Below the pieces are notes generated by a model. The model did no database searches, was not told the DNA's origin, and saw nothing but the letters and a program-made list of their open reading frames with translations. A stretch of 64,000 bases of DNA. Origin: JAXHUE01 sp034189655. Its GTDB lineage: Bacteria; Chloroflexota; Dehalococcoidia; E44-bin15. Positions 10,302 to 20,700 of the stretch are shown piece after piece (position 1 is the stretch's first letter; every line of letters starts with the position of its first letter). A program made the position numbers and the translations under genes. The stretch covers positions 1 to 64,000 of the forward strand of contig JAXHUE010000005.1 of the NCBI GenBank assembly GCA_034189655.1, read 5' to 3'.

Positions 10302-10658
10302 TCAGTAGACGTCGATCTCGAACCCGATGTATCTCCTGATGGTGTCCCGGTAGTACTCCGCCGCGTCGCGCTGGGTGGTCCCGTACCCTGAAGGGACCGC
10401 GATGACCACCGGGGTCAGGCCCCTGCCCTCCCTGAGCGGGGCCAGCAGGTCGGCGGCGTACCCCTCGTAGTCCTCGGGTATCACTATGATGCCGATGTCG
10501 GGCTCGGCGAGCATGGCGCCCAGCGCCTCCCTGAACTCGTCGCCGCGGCCGGGGCCCTCCTTCACGATGTGGTACCTGCTCACGCCGCCGAGCCGCAGCA
10601 GGTTGACCAGGTCCTCGCCGGCCACCACCGCTATCGCCATCTGTCTCACCGGTATCAT
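10302..10658 (-). CDS. atpF: V-type ATPase subunit F
   Basis: A 118-residue CheY-like small central-stalk subunit that binds subunit D. The pattern MAIAVVAGEDLVNLLRLGGV, then IGIIVIPEDY and PVVIAVPS is typical of the family. It starts at 10658, overlapping the stop of subunit C as ATGA. Order C-F-A-B is the canonical one. Confidence 0.93.
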   Translation of the reverse strand: MIPVRQMAIAVVAGEDLVNLLRLGGVSRYHIVKEGPGRGDEFREALGAMLAEPDIGIIVIPEDYEGYAADLLAPLREGRGLTPVVIAVPSGYGTTQRDAAEYYRDTIRRYIGFEIDVY

Positions 10659-11701
10659 GATGCCAGCACCAGGTAGTTTCTCGTTTCATCCACGGGGATG
10701 CCGTCCGACATGGCCTTCAAGATGAGCCTCATGTTCCGTATCTCGGCCTCCTTGAGGACCAGGTAGTAGAGCGCCATGACCGGAGAGAGCACCCGCGGTG
10801 CCAGCAGCCCCTTGAGCAGCCTCACGCGGTGCCCCTCGACGACCCAGGCGACGATGGAGCGGTCTCTGGTCCTCTCGTAGCCGCTGGCGATCTCCTCTGC
10901 GGCGTCACGGTACTGCGTTGTCCCCAGCCGCTGCGTCATGTCGCCGAGCGTCTGCGAGAGCAGCTCCCGCACCGTCCCGGCGGTGAGCATGGCCCCGCCC
11001 TCGATGATATAGTCGGCCGCCTCCGGCCCCAGCCCCCCTATTATGGCCCGCGCCGCCATCTGGATGTTGGCCAGGTCGATGATGACCCCCAGCGCCCTGG
11101 TGAAGATGAGGGCATCGCCACTGGTGCGGGCGACGGCCGCGAGGCCCCGGTAGTACTCCCGATCCAGCTCGGCATCGACGCGGGGCCTGGCCCTGGCGCT
11201 CGAGCCGAGCTCCTCTGTGTGCCGCCGCAGGATGTCGGCGTAGCCGACAAGCCCGCACCTGGCGAGCGGCTCGGCGATGTCTTCTATGGTCTCGGCGCTG
11301 GCCACCCTGTCGAGGAGGCCCACGCCGTGGAGCGTGCCCACCGGTATGGTGCCGTCGCCGCCGCCCGCGGTCAGGCGACGCAGCGCGGCCTTGGCGTTGT
11401 GGACGTCGTACTTCACCTTGTAGGCGGCCACCACCTTCAGGATCTCCCTGGGGGCCATATCGAGCCCCTCCAGGAGCCCCAGGCACTGTGAGAGGTAGAG
11501 CCACAGTGAGCGGTCTATGTGGTCAAAGTCCCACAGAGGGGTCTCCCTCAGGTAGCCACCGATGTCGGTGTCGCGGACCACCTCCACCGCGGCATCGATG
11601 GAGGGGGCGGCGAGCATGCGCTCAACGTGGCTGGAGGCTACGAGCCGCGCCTCCTCACCCTTCAGGTAGGCAGAGATAAAGGCATATCCTGTGCGTGGCA
11701 C
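10655..11701 (-). CDS. atpC: V-type ATPase subunit C (AC39/d family)
   Basis: A 348-residue helical subunit that couples the central stalk to the membrane ring. It has the three-lobed repeated helical architecture and a conserved C-terminal segment, YYLVLKEAEIRNMRLILKAM, shared by archaeal C and eukaryotic d subunits. The frame begins at a GTG (11701); the following GYAFISAYLKGEEARL matches the expected family N-terminus, which supports this start, although the Shine-Dalgarno (AAGAAG) is very close. Confidence 0.93.
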   Translation of the reverse strand: MPRTGYAFISAYLKGEEARLVASSHVERMLAAPSIDAAVEVVRDTDIGGYLRETPLWDFDHIDRSLWLYLSQCLGLLEGLDMAPREILKVVAAYKVKYDVHNAKAALRRLTAGGGDGTIPVGTLHGVGLLDRVASAETIEDIAEPLARCGLVGYADILRRHTEELGSSARARPRVDAELDREYYRGLAAVARTSGDALIFTRALGVIIDLANIQMAARAIIGGLGPEAADYIIEGGAMLTAGTVRELLSQTLGDMTQRLGTTQYRDAAEEIASGYERTRDRSIVAWVVEGHRVRLLKGLLAPRVLSPVMALYYLVLKEAEIRNMRLILKAMSDGIPVDETRNYLVLAS

Positions 11702-11716
11702 CTTCTTAAATGACCC

Positions 11717-12313
11717 CTACGAACTGGGGAAGAGCTCCCTCTGTATATCAGGCAGTATACGGGGCAGCAGCATCTCGAGCCTGGTCTCGTAGGTATTGTC
11801 TATCCGCACCTTGCCGTCTGGGTCCTCGGCGATGACGCCCCCCAGGCACTGGTACTCCCTGACCTCGGCTATCCTGGCCCCCAGCGCGCGCTCGCTCTTC
11901 AGCAGCCGCTTCACCTCTGGGACGTCCCGGGGCGAGCAGTAGAGCCTGGCCTTAGCGGCACCGAGGCCGTCCACGGCCTCGCGGATCAGGCCCAGGAGGG
12001 CGTCGTCATCGCGCGGGGCCTCCTCGAGCGCGCTCCGCACCCTCTCCGTGAGCTCGGCGATGACGGCCGACTTGCCCGCCAGCTCCTCCTGCCGCGCTGC
12101 TACCTGGGCCTGGGCACGTATCCTGGCGGTCTCCCTCTCGGTCTCTTCTTCCAGGCGGCGCCTGGCCTCGTCGTACCTGCGCCCCCGCTCCTTCTGCGCC
12201 CTGGCCACCTCGTCCCGCGCCCGCGCCTCGGCCTCTTCTATGGTCGCCCTGGCCTCGGCCTCGACCTTGGCCAGTATGGCCTTTCTTATCTCATCCATTC
12301 CCGTAGTCGACAT
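11717..12313 (-). CDS. atpE: V-type ATPase subunit E (peripheral stalk)
   Basis: A 198-residue peripheral stalk subunit. The first 110 residues form a long alanine-, glutamate- and arginine-rich coiled coil; the C-terminal globular part has the LGGVIAEDPDGKVRIDNTYETRLE signature of the family (GG-x9-10-N-T-x2-R). It would pair with the G/H subunit encoded at the operon start. AGAGGTG lies just upstream of the ATG. Confidence 0.94.
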   Translation of the reverse strand: MSTTGMDEIRKAILAKVEAEARATIEEAEARARDEVARAQKERGRRYDEARRRLEEETERETARIRAQAQVAARQEELAGKSAVIAELTERVRSALEEAPRDDDALLGLIREAVDGLGAAKARLYCSPRDVPEVKRLLKSERALGARIAEVREYQCLGGVIAEDPDGKVRIDNTYETRLEMLLPRILPDIQRELFPSS

Positions 12314-12322
12314 GGGGCACCT

Positions 12323-12787
12323 CTACATCACCCCGAGCAGGGTGAAGGCCATGATGGTGAACACCAGGCCCAGCACCGCGATGAGCTCGACGAACACGGC
12401 GAGCATCATCGAGGAGGTCAGTATGCCCCCCTTGGTCTTGGGCAGGAGCGAGTTGCCCGAGGCGCACACTGAGCCCTGGTATATCGCCGAGGCGGCAAAG
12501 GCGAAGGTGGCTATCAGGCAGGCGCCCAGCACCATGAAACCGCTGCCGCCCTCGCTCGACACGTTGGGGATCACCGACGTGAGCACCAGGATCATCACGA
12601 TGAGCCCATAGAAGGACTGCGTCATCGGCAGCGAGGAGAGTATGATCACGTTGCGGAACTGGCTGCTGTCTTCAGAGAGCGTGGCCAGGCCTGCCGACGC
12701 GGCGATGCCTATCCCGATGGCGGAGCCCAGCAGGCCGCCGGCGAGGGCCAGCGCACCACCGAGGTTTGCCCAGGATGCCGGATCCAT
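12323..12787 (-). CDS. atpK: V-type ATPase membrane rotor subunit K (c subunit)
   Basis: A 154-residue proteolipid with four transmembrane helices (two hairpins), the V-type double-hairpin form. The ion-carrying carboxylate is E134 in helix 4 (VFVELIAVLG). Residues matching the sodium ligands known from Enterococcus hirae NtpK are present: L53, T56, Q57 and Y60 in LPMTQSFYG, and Q104 in AIYQGS. This predicts sodium coupling, by analogy. The gene has a good Shine-Dalgarno (GGAGGTGAACT). Confidence 0.95.
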   Translation of the reverse strand: MDPASWANLGGALALAGGLLGSAIGIGIAASAGLATLSEDSSQFRNVIILSSLPMTQSFYGLIVMILVLTSVIPNVSSEGGSGFMVLGACLIATFAFAASAIYQGSVCASGNSLLPKTKGGILTSSMMLAVFVELIAVLGLVFTIMAFTLLGVM

Positions 12788-12800
12788 AGTTCACCTCCGT

Positions 12801-14786
12801 TCATTTCCCCCCGACGACGACGGATGCCGGGGTCTTAAGCCTGAAAGGACTGTACTCTCGGCCGCCCCCCTCGTAGAACTTGAACAGGAACTCCACGAAA
12901 CACAGCCTCAAGGAGTGTATGAAGGCGGTGAGGCCGCTCAAGACAAGGTTGATGGCGTGCCCGAAGATGAGGACGACGATGGCGATGATGACCCCGATGA
13001 CCGCCCCCACGGCGCCGGGGATGAGCCCGGCGAACAGCTCGGCGAGCATGTTGAAGCTCGATGCCAGGTAGAAGGTGGCCAGGCCCACGCCGGCCAGCCG
13101 GGCGTAGGACATGACGTCGCCGAAGATGCCGGTGATATCGAAGAGCCAGAATATGGCCCCCAGCCCGCCGTGCTGCATGAAGGCGGATACCACGACGACC
13201 AGGAAGCTCGCCAGCAGGGCGTACATGAAGACGTCGTACACCACGGCGCCCACCGGCAGGGTGACGTCGAACAGCCAGCTCAAGATGAGCGGGATGCCGG
13301 CGAGCTGGAGGGTGAACAGCCCGATCCTGTTGACCACCACGCCCCGCTTCCTGTCCTTTATCCCCTTGGCCAGGGCCAGCGCGTGGGCGATGTTCACGTG
13401 GACGACGCCCAGCCCCAGGGCGAGGATGATGAAGGAGATGGGGTTGCCCAGCACCCCCCGCACCGAGGCGGCGAGGGCCAGGTCCTCGACCCCGAAGAAG
13501 TGGTAGACATCGCCCAGGTAAGTCCCGGTGAGCAGGCCGCAGACCAGGGCGACGCCGCTGCTTATGTACAGGACGCGCTGGAAGAGGCGGTACCCCTCTG
13601 TGGTGGGGTCGTCGACGAAGATGCGGAGGAGGAACCTGGTCACCAAGATGACGCCGATGGCGTAGACCACGTCGCACAGCATGAGGCCGTAGAAGATGGC
13701 GAACGAGTAGGCCACTATCGGCGTCGGGTCCCACTCCCGGTACCCGGGCGAGCCGAAGAGGTTGGTGATGACCTGGAACGGCTTTAGCCCCCGTGGGTTC
13801 TTCAGCTTGGTGGGGGGCTCCTCCTGGGGCGTGGGCTCCCTGGTATCGATGAAGGCGTAGCCCACGCTGTCCTTTATCTCGGCGATGGTGGCATTGATGG
13901 CGCTCTCCGGTATCCACCCCGCGATGAGGTTCACGTACCGGGCCTGGCACGCCTTCTCCAGCACGGCAAGTCTCTCGTCCTCCGCGGTGAGCACGGCCTC
14001 CAGCAGGCAGATGCGCTCCAGGTTCTCCCTCACCCTGCCCTGGAGCTCCTGGCTCAAGAACCTCACCTCCTCTTCGAGGTGGGCTATCTCCCCTTCTACC
14101 CTGTCGAGGAACTCCCCCAGGGTGAGGTCTTCGTCGGGCAGTGCCAGGACGGTGCCGCCGGCATCGACAACCGTGGACTCGATGAAGTCGCGCTCCTGGG
14201 TCCTGGCGATGGCATAGACCGTGGTCTCGTCATCTCCGGGGGCGACGGTGTCTGCCAGGAGGTGTCCTTTGAGCTGCTGGTAGGTGGGCTCGAAGGCCCG
14301 CGCCGGGAGGGTGACGCAGCGTGCGGAGAGGTACTTACCGGAGAAGTCCAGGTCTCTCAGCCTCAAGTCTGTGTGCGCGGCGAGAGGCCCCAGGCGCCTC
14401 TTGAGCCCGCTCACGCGGGCCAGCTCTTCGGCGGGGCCCACCGTCTTGCGGTGGACGGCGTTTAACCGCTCGCACAGCGACAGCACTTCGTGCTCGAGGT
14501 CGCTGAAAGGCCGGGCGTATATCGCCTCGACGCCCTCTCCCAGGGAGACCCGCTCCGCCGCCGGGATGTAGCCGATCACCCCGTCGATGCAGGCGGCGAG
14601 CTCGGCGACCTCCCTGCGCTGTCGTTCGATGGCCGCCCTGTCCATGGGCTCGAGCTCGTCGCTCTCCTCTACGTGCAGCACCCCCATGCTGTGCAGGGTC
14701 TTGAGTGCCCGCTCCGAGCGGTCCTTGGTGGTGATAACCCTGACCCTCACCATGGGCTCTGCAGAGTTGAGGATTATGGGCATCAT
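12801..14786 (-). CDS. atpI: V-type ATPase subunit I (a subunit, stator membrane part)
   Basis: A 661-residue subunit with an N-terminal cytoplasmic half (to about residue 330) of coiled coil and alpha/beta lobes, and a C-terminal half with about seven to eight transmembrane helices that forms the ion half-channels. The segment SYARLAGVGLATFYLASSFN and the late HSLRLCFVEFLFKFYEGGG carry the conserved arginines and the family C-terminus. It starts at 14786, overlapping the preceding small gene as ATGA. Confidence 0.95.
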   Translation of the reverse strand: MMPIILNSAEPMVRVRVITTKDRSERALKTLHSMGVLHVEESDELEPMDRAAIERQRREVAELAACIDGVIGYIPAAERVSLGEGVEAIYARPFSDLEHEVLSLCERLNAVHRKTVGPAEELARVSGLKRRLGPLAAHTDLRLRDLDFSGKYLSARCVTLPARAFEPTYQQLKGHLLADTVAPGDDETTVYAIARTQERDFIESTVVDAGGTVLALPDEDLTLGEFLDRVEGEIAHLEEEVRFLSQELQGRVRENLERICLLEAVLTAEDERLAVLEKACQARYVNLIAGWIPESAINATIAEIKDSVGYAFIDTREPTPQEEPPTKLKNPRGLKPFQVITNLFGSPGYREWDPTPIVAYSFAIFYGLMLCDVVYAIGVILVTRFLLRIFVDDPTTEGYRLFQRVLYISSGVALVCGLLTGTYLGDVYHFFGVEDLALAASVRGVLGNPISFIILALGLGVVHVNIAHALALAKGIKDRKRGVVVNRIGLFTLQLAGIPLILSWLFDVTLPVGAVVYDVFMYALLASFLVVVVSAFMQHGGLGAIFWLFDITGIFGDVMSYARLAGVGLATFYLASSFNMLAELFAGLIPGAVGAVIGVIIAIVVLIFGHAINLVLSGLTAFIHSLRLCFVEFLFKFYEGGGREYSPFRLKTPASVVVGGK

Positions 14787-15109
14787 TCCGGGGCTGCTCC
14801 AGTGACCATCCTCACAAGGCGCTGTGAGACCTCTGCTACCTTGGCCCCGGCACCCTCTGTGAGCTCATACGCCCGCTTCCTCGACTCCTCTACCCGCTCC
14901 TCGGCCTCCTCCCTGGCCTTCGCTACCGCTTTCTGGCACTCCACCTCTACCTCTGCCAGGGTCAGCTCGGAGAGGAGTATCTTTTCGGCCTCTTCCTTGG
15001 CGGCGAGGACGATCTTGGTGGCCTGGGACTTGGCATCATCGAGTACCTTCTCCGCCTCGGCCTCGATGGCCTCCACGCTGTGAGCGACTCCCTCTGCAGA
15101 CATAGACAC
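14783..15109 (-). CDS. atpH: V-type ATPase subunit G/H (peripheral stalk coiled coil)
   Basis: A 108-residue, almost entirely helical, highly charged protein of alanine/glutamate heptads (EAIEAEAEKVLDDAKSQA and similar), typical of the AhaH/G peripheral stalk subunit that pairs with E. It is the first gene of the ATPase operon, with AGGCAGGTG ahead of the ATG and a sigma70-type promoter about 80 bases upstream. Confidence 0.85.
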   Translation of the reverse strand: MSMSAEGVAHSVEAIEAEAEKVLDDAKSQATKIVLAAKEEAEKILLSELTLAEVEVECQKAVAKAREEAEERVEESRKRAYELTEGAGAKVAEVSQRLVRMVTGAAPE

Positions 15110-15195
15110 CTGCCTGGGGTTTTATGTGGTCACTGCCAACGTACAAAAGGTGGTACGACGCCCCGCAGGTCGCACCGTTAAAAAAACCGCAGTAT

Positions 15196-15224
15196 ATTCT
15201 ACGCCCTTTCATACCGTAAGTCAA
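15196..15224 (-). promoter_or_regulatory. Sigma70-type promoter of the V-ATPase operon
   Basis: On the minus strand TTGACT (15219-15224) and TAGAAT (15196-15201) are separated by exactly 17 bases. The start point would be near 15188, followed by a leader with a run of seven T residues. The -35 box is only 15 bases from the end of the preceding glycan-operon gene, so the ATPase operon has its own promoter despite the same orientation. Confidence 0.8.
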
Positions 15225-15238
15225 ACATCGGGGCCGGG

Positions 15239-17425
15239 TCAAACCGGAAGACGTGGGAAAAGACCGCCGTCGGGGCGCGGGCGGCCCCTCCGGCGTCTCA
15301 ATGTGTGGAGGGTGCAGTACGAGGCCACACACGCCAGGGAGAAAAGCGATACGATGTAGCTGGGCAGGTAGACGCGATAGAACCTGGTGTAGGCTATCTC
15401 TGTGCTTGTCCCCTCCACCTCGAACGCGGGCACGAACCCCACGTTTCCCAGCGAGTGGCTTCCCCCCGCCTCCCAGTGCTCCGTGGAGACCCCCTGGGGC
15501 ACGGTGAGCACCACGTATCTTGTCGCCACGTCGCCGACGCGATAGCTCGTGGGGCCGCCCTCGACGGCGAGGGCCTGCATCGTGCCATTGCCATCGTCGC
15601 CCGTACCTTCGCCCAGCAGGTACAGGTGCCCGGTGACGTCCTGCTCCTGGCTCAAGGCCAGGTACTCCTCCAGGCCGTCCACGTACACCACGCTGTCGAC
15701 GCCGTAGGCGCGGGATACCGGGTGCTCGTTGCGGAAGAGGGTGAGCCCCGGCCGCTGCATGGCGACGGACAGGTCGTCCTGGTGGTAGAGGAACTGGTAG
15801 CCCTGGTAGTCCACCTCGTGCACCAGCACCACGTACTTCACGTTCAGCGGCGCCAGGAGCTCGCCCATGTTGTGGAGCTGGCCACCCCGCGCCAGCAGGA
15901 GCTCCACGTATGCGCTTACGGGGTCGTCGCTCTGCGAGGGGACGCCGGGTATCTCGATGTTGTCCCCGGCGATGACCGGCCGGTCGAAGAACTGGTGGGC
16001 CGGGTTGGCCAGCCTCTGGTCACGGTTGGGGAGCCACTCGTAGTCCATGTAGAGGTGCCAGGGCAGGAAGAGCACGTTATAGTCGCCCTCGTCGCAGTTT
16101 AAGTACTCGTTCACCTGGTACCACTCCTCGGGGTAGTCGGTGGCCCCGAGCTGGCCATAGGTGCCGAACATGGTGAAGGTGTAGGCCAGGGGGGTGCAGA
16201 GCGCCGCCACAAGGAGAGCGGTCATCGCTGCCCTGGGGAGCCGCCGCCCCTGCCGGGGCACCCATCTGGCCAGGGCGTCCACCCCCAGGCCGCCGAGGCA
16301 GGCATAGGCCAGGCACAGCAGGGCGACGAACTTCTGCGAGTCGCGGAAGCCGCGGAAGAAGGGGATGTGCCCGTAGAGCCACTCGAACAGGGGCCGGGTG
16401 AGGTCGCTTGCCGCCCCCACCGCCAGCAGGAGGCCCAGGACGCCGATGATGCCCAGTGAGAGCACCAGCCACCGCGGCGGCCCGCCGCGGGCCGCTGCCC
16501 CCGCTTCGCCGCGCTGCGAGTCAGGGGGCGAGGCCCAACTGGCCACCAGGCCGTAGACCGCGAGGAACAGTATGGCGACGAAGGGCAACCACCACACGGG
16601 CCAGACATCGCTCACGTGGATATACCCCTCCCGCCAGAACCCGTACATCGAGGCGGTATCGAAGGTGACGCCCAGCGCCGACGACGACCTGGGGGAGAAG
16701 AAGGCGAGGTCCTCCCAGCCGATGTACCCCAGCGCCGTGCCGCTCGCGGTGACGAGTGGCACCAGCCAGTACACGTTCAGGCCCAGGAACACCACGGCGC
16801 CTATGGCCCCTGTCCTGGCCGCCCTGGCCACGCTCGCCCTCCCCCCACGGTGGGCCACCCTGGCCACGAAGATGACCGAGAAGACGACGAGGAGGAGGAG
16901 CAGGAAGTGCACCTGCAGCAGGCCGGCCAGGGTGGCCCACGCCGCCACCCTTACTGCATTCCTGGCGCCGCCCTCGCTCACCAGGTCCAGAAAGGCCTTT
17001 ACGGCGAAGGGCACCACGGCATAGGCCAAGAGCAGCATCCACTGACCGGCGAGGAAGCGGACATAGGTGAAAGGGTTCACCATGTAGAGCACGCCGGCGA
17101 AGTAGCGCCCCCACGCCCCGCAGGGGGCCAGCCGGTGGGCGCCGACGCCGCACAGGAAGAAGGCGAGGAGGAGTATGGCCTTCTGCACCAGCCATGCGGG
17201 GAAGACGCTGGTGATACCCTGCAGCAGGAGGAAGAGGGGGGCGCCGGCGGATATGCCCTCGTCGAGGCCGTAGAGGTGGGCGCTGTAGTCCATGGAGGGG
17301 GCGAATACCGAGTCGAGGGTGAGGATGTACCCCGGCGCCAGCAGGGGGCCCAGGACGGCCAGGGAGAGCACGCCGTACACGACATAAGGCATCCAGGCCC
17401 GCCACCTCGCGCGTGCCCACCTCAT
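15239..17425 (-). CDS. Large GT-C-like multi-pass membrane protein
   Basis: A 728-residue protein with about ten to twelve transmembrane helices in residues 10-470, an extracytoplasmic domain (about 470-690) and a final helix. An acidic LDSVFAP loop follows helix 1, and FFRGFRDSQKF lies before a late helix, the arrangement of polyprenyl-phosphate-sugar dependent GT-C enzymes and YfhO-like proteins. It probably transfers sugars on the outer face of the membrane (inference). I start it at 17425, where ATG overlaps the preceding stop as ATGA; the longer open frame covers the neighbouring gene in another frame. It ends the glycan operon. Confidence 0.7.
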   Translation of the reverse strand: MRWARARWRAWMPYVVYGVLSLAVLGPLLAPGYILTLDSVFAPSMDYSAHLYGLDEGISAGAPLFLLLQGITSVFPAWLVQKAILLLAFFLCGVGAHRLAPCGAWGRYFAGVLYMVNPFTYVRFLAGQWMLLLAYAVVPFAVKAFLDLVSEGGARNAVRVAAWATLAGLLQVHFLLLLLVVFSVIFVARVAHRGGRASVARAARTGAIGAVVFLGLNVYWLVPLVTASGTALGYIGWEDLAFFSPRSSSALGVTFDTASMYGFWREGYIHVSDVWPVWWLPFVAILFLAVYGLVASWASPPDSQRGEAGAAARGGPPRWLVLSLGIIGVLGLLLAVGAASDLTRPLFEWLYGHIPFFRGFRDSQKFVALLCLAYACLGGLGVDALARWVPRQGRRLPRAAMTALLVAALCTPLAYTFTMFGTYGQLGATDYPEEWYQVNEYLNCDEGDYNVLFLPWHLYMDYEWLPNRDQRLANPAHQFFDRPVIAGDNIEIPGVPSQSDDPVSAYVELLLARGGQLHNMGELLAPLNVKYVVLVHEVDYQGYQFLYHQDDLSVAMQRPGLTLFRNEHPVSRAYGVDSVVYVDGLEEYLALSQEQDVTGHLYLLGEGTGDDGNGTMQALAVEGGPTSYRVGDVATRYVVLTVPQGVSTEHWEAGGSHSLGNVGFVPAFEVEGTSTEIAYTRFYRVYLPSYIVSLFSLACVASYCTLHTLRRRRGRPRPDGGLFPRLPV

Positions 17426-17703
17426 CTGCGTCTCCTCGCACCCCTCCTGCTGCCTCTGCCCCCCTCGCGGACGTACCAGATGAGGGCAGAGAGCACCGCG
17501 GCGGCCAGGAGATAGAAGGCGTAGAGCGCGATGTGGGCGGCCACGCCCTCGCCGCCAGCGCCATAGGCGACGGCGGCGGCCACTATCAGGGCGATGGCCG
17601 CGAGCGCCGATATCCGCGATGCCCCCAGCTCCCGGCGGAGGAGGGCGAAGGCGACGACATATGTGGCGAAGGCCACTACGGTGATGATCTCGGCTACGCC
17701 CAT
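17422..17703 (-). CDS. Small three-helix membrane protein
   Basis: A 93-residue hydrophobic protein with three predicted transmembrane segments (about residues 4-20, 31-48 and 56-77) and a strongly basic tail rich in arginine. I do not recognise the family; small proteins of this type often accompany GT2 dolichol-phosphate mannosyltransferase-like enzymes. GAGAGAGGTG precedes the ATG. It sits between the two large membrane proteins and overlaps the next gene by 4 bases. Confidence 0.7.
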   Translation of the reverse strand: MGVAEIITVVAFATYVVAFALLRRELGASRISALAAIALIVAAAVAYGAGGEGVAAHIALYAFYLLAAAVLSALIWYVREGGRGSRRGARRRR

Positions 17704-17716
17704 TCACACCTCTCTC

Positions 17717-20700
17717 TCATCTGCGCCCTCTCGATGGCAGCGAGCGCCTCTTCTGCCTCACCCAGCCGTAGAGCAGGTACGCCACGGCGATGGCCACAAA
17801 GGCCATGCTTGTGGCCAGGCCGATGTGATAGCGCCGCTGTGGCACGTACTCGACGGTGATGGAGAGGGGGCCGTCGCCGTCGATGTAGAAGCCGTTTATC
17901 GCCGAGTAGAGGGGCACCGACTCGTACCTCTCGCCGTCCACCACGGCCACCCACCCCGGGTCGTAGGCCTCGGAGAAGGCGAGCAGGAAGGGCCCCGATG
18001 CCTCCACCGCCACCTGGTACCGCGTCGGGTCGACCTTGAGGATATCGGTGACCGTGGCCCCGCCCCCGGAAGAGGCCAGGGCCTCCTCCAGGGACTGGCC
18101 GGCGCCATCCCCGGAGTAGAGGACGACGGCGTCCAGCTCTGGGCTCTCGCTCCTCCTCACCACTTCGATGTCGTCGAACCAGGTGACGGCGGCGCCCTGT
18201 GCCGGGTCGAGGGCCCACCCCGCGTTCAGCACCACCCGCATCGTATCGGCGTCGCCGGGGACGGTCACCACCTGGCTGAACTGGGCCCAGTCCGAGCTGC
18301 CGTCTCTCCCCGAGGGCACCTGGGCGACCTGGTGCCAGCCCTCGTCCGGTGAGTGCACCTCCAGCGCTATGTGGGACTGCGCGGCGTTCTGCCAACTCAC
18401 GTGGGTGGTCACGGTGTAGGCGGCCCCCGGCTCCACCGTGACCTCGTCGCTGTACACCCGGCTCCACGTGTGCCCCGCGGTGGCGCTCGTGGTGAGACGG
18501 TAGCTATAGTCCCCGTCCCACGCGGTGTTGCCATCGAGGGCCTCGGAGAAGGCCTCCCGCGGCGGGCCCCAGCTCACCACCTCGGCGCCGCGGTAGACCT
18601 CGATGTCGTCGAACCAGGTGGTGGCATCGCCCTGGGACGGCTCCAGGGCCCAGCCGGCATTGAGCACCACCCTGATCTTGGTGACGCCGTCGGGGATGGT
18701 TATCGTCCTGTTGAACTCGGCCCAGTCCGAGCTGCCCTCCCTCCCGGCAGGGACCTGGGCGATCTGGTGCCAGCCCTCCTCCTGGGAGTAGCCGTGAAAC
18801 GCGATGTGAGACGCCGTCACGTTCTGCCACTTCATGTGGGTGGCGATGCGGTAGGTGTCCCCAGGGTCGACCCAGACCTCGCCGCTCTTTACCGAGCTCC
18901 AGGCGCGCTCGTGGGCCGACGTGTCGAGGCGGTAGCTGTAGCCGCCGTCCCAGGCCGTGGTGCTATCGAGCGACCCTGAGAAGCCGGCGCCGGGCGCAGA
19001 CCAGGAGACGGGGATGCCCTGGGCGTCTGCGCCCTGCTCGAAGCCGGCGTTCGACACCAGGTTGTGCTCCGCCGTCCGCTCGGCCTCGCTCCCCTCCTCG
19101 AAGCTGGGGTTGGCGACGATGTTGGGCTCCCTGGCGATGGAGGACAGGGTGAGGGTGTGGTCGCCCACCTCCAGGTATACCTCGCCGACGTCGAGCCAGC
19201 CCATGCCCTCTGCGCTCACGCCCTCCAGGGAGACCTCCCACGTCTGGCCGGCGAGATGGGCCACCACGTCCTTGAACTGCTCCCCGCCGCTTAGCCTCAT
19301 CGCCACCGCGTAGCTCCCCTCCTTCAAGACCTTGAGCGGCAGGGTGAACTCCCCGCCTTCTGCCAGGACTACCGCCTCCCCGTTGCTGGCATCGACCCCG
19401 GCCCTCACGGCGAGCGAGTCCAGGGACACCTCTACATCGTCGAACCACGTGGAGGCGCACCCCTGCGAGGGCTCAAGGGCCCAGCCGGCATTGAGCACCA
19501 CTCTCAAATGGGTGGCACCGTGAGGCACCACCACCGCGGCGCTGAACCGGGCCCAGTCCGATGAGCCCTCCTGCCCCGGGGGCACCTGGGCGATCTGGTA
19601 CCAGCCCTGGCCCTGGGAGTAGGCCTGCACCGCGACGTGGGACTCCACGGCGTTCTGCCACCTCATGTGGGTGGTGATGCGGTAGGTGGCCCCCGCCTCC
19701 ACGGCGACCTCCTCGCCCCTGACCGAGCTCCAGGCGCGCTCCTGGGCCGACGTATCGAGGCGGTAGCTGTAGCCGCCGTCCCAGGCCGTGGAGCCGTCCA
19801 GCGCCGCGGAGAAGTCCCCCCGCGGCATGCCCCAGCCCAGGGGGGCCCCCGCCTCGTCCAGGCCCTGCTCGAAGCCGGGGTTGGAGAGCAGGCCGCCCCC
19901 GCGCAGGCTCGAGCTCACGGTGGACTCTGCCTCCAGCATGTACACCAGGTCGGCAGGCCCCAGGGACTCGATGGCGCCAATGAGGGCCTCGGCGACGGCC
20001 TCCACCGGTGCCACCACCACCTGGTCCAGGTAGCAGACGCCGCCCTCGCCCTGGACCGAGACCACCGCGCTGCCTTCGTCGAGCCCCACTGTGCCCAGGT
20101 GGAACCACCCCAGCCTGCTGAAGTCGCGGGAGGCATCGACCTGGCCCACCTCCTTGCCGTCGATGGAGAAGGTCATGGCACCGCCGTCGGGCCCGGTCCA
20201 CACCCGGGCCCACACCTGGTGCTCCCCCGACGCGGCGACTGAGAGCGGAACCCGCAGCTCGCCCGCCGTCTCGGAGAACGCGCCGCGGTGGCCGGCGAGG
20301 TACCAGTTGTACCACCAGTAGGCGCTGGCGTCGGCCCAGCCGTCACGAGAGTCGTTGCACGGGGCATACCGGCCCAGCCCCTCCAGCCTGAAGTCGGTGG
20401 GGATGAACGTGGCCACGTACTCGAACTCATCGCCGTTGGCTATGACGATGGCATCGGCCTCCGCGATAAGCCCCTGCCTCTGTGCGTCGTCGACGCCGGC
20501 CAGGTCGGAGGCCAGGAGCACGCCGTCGCTCACCGCGCCTCCGGCCCACTCGCCGAGGTAGGAGAGCGATACCAGGGCCTGGGGGTCGCCGGCGAGGACC
20601 AGGGGGTCGGCCACGACGTAGAGATGGCCCAGCGCGCTGGGGTTCTGGTATATGGTCACCTCGCCCTGTACCTGGTCGAGGTCGAGGTCGCGCTGGAGCT

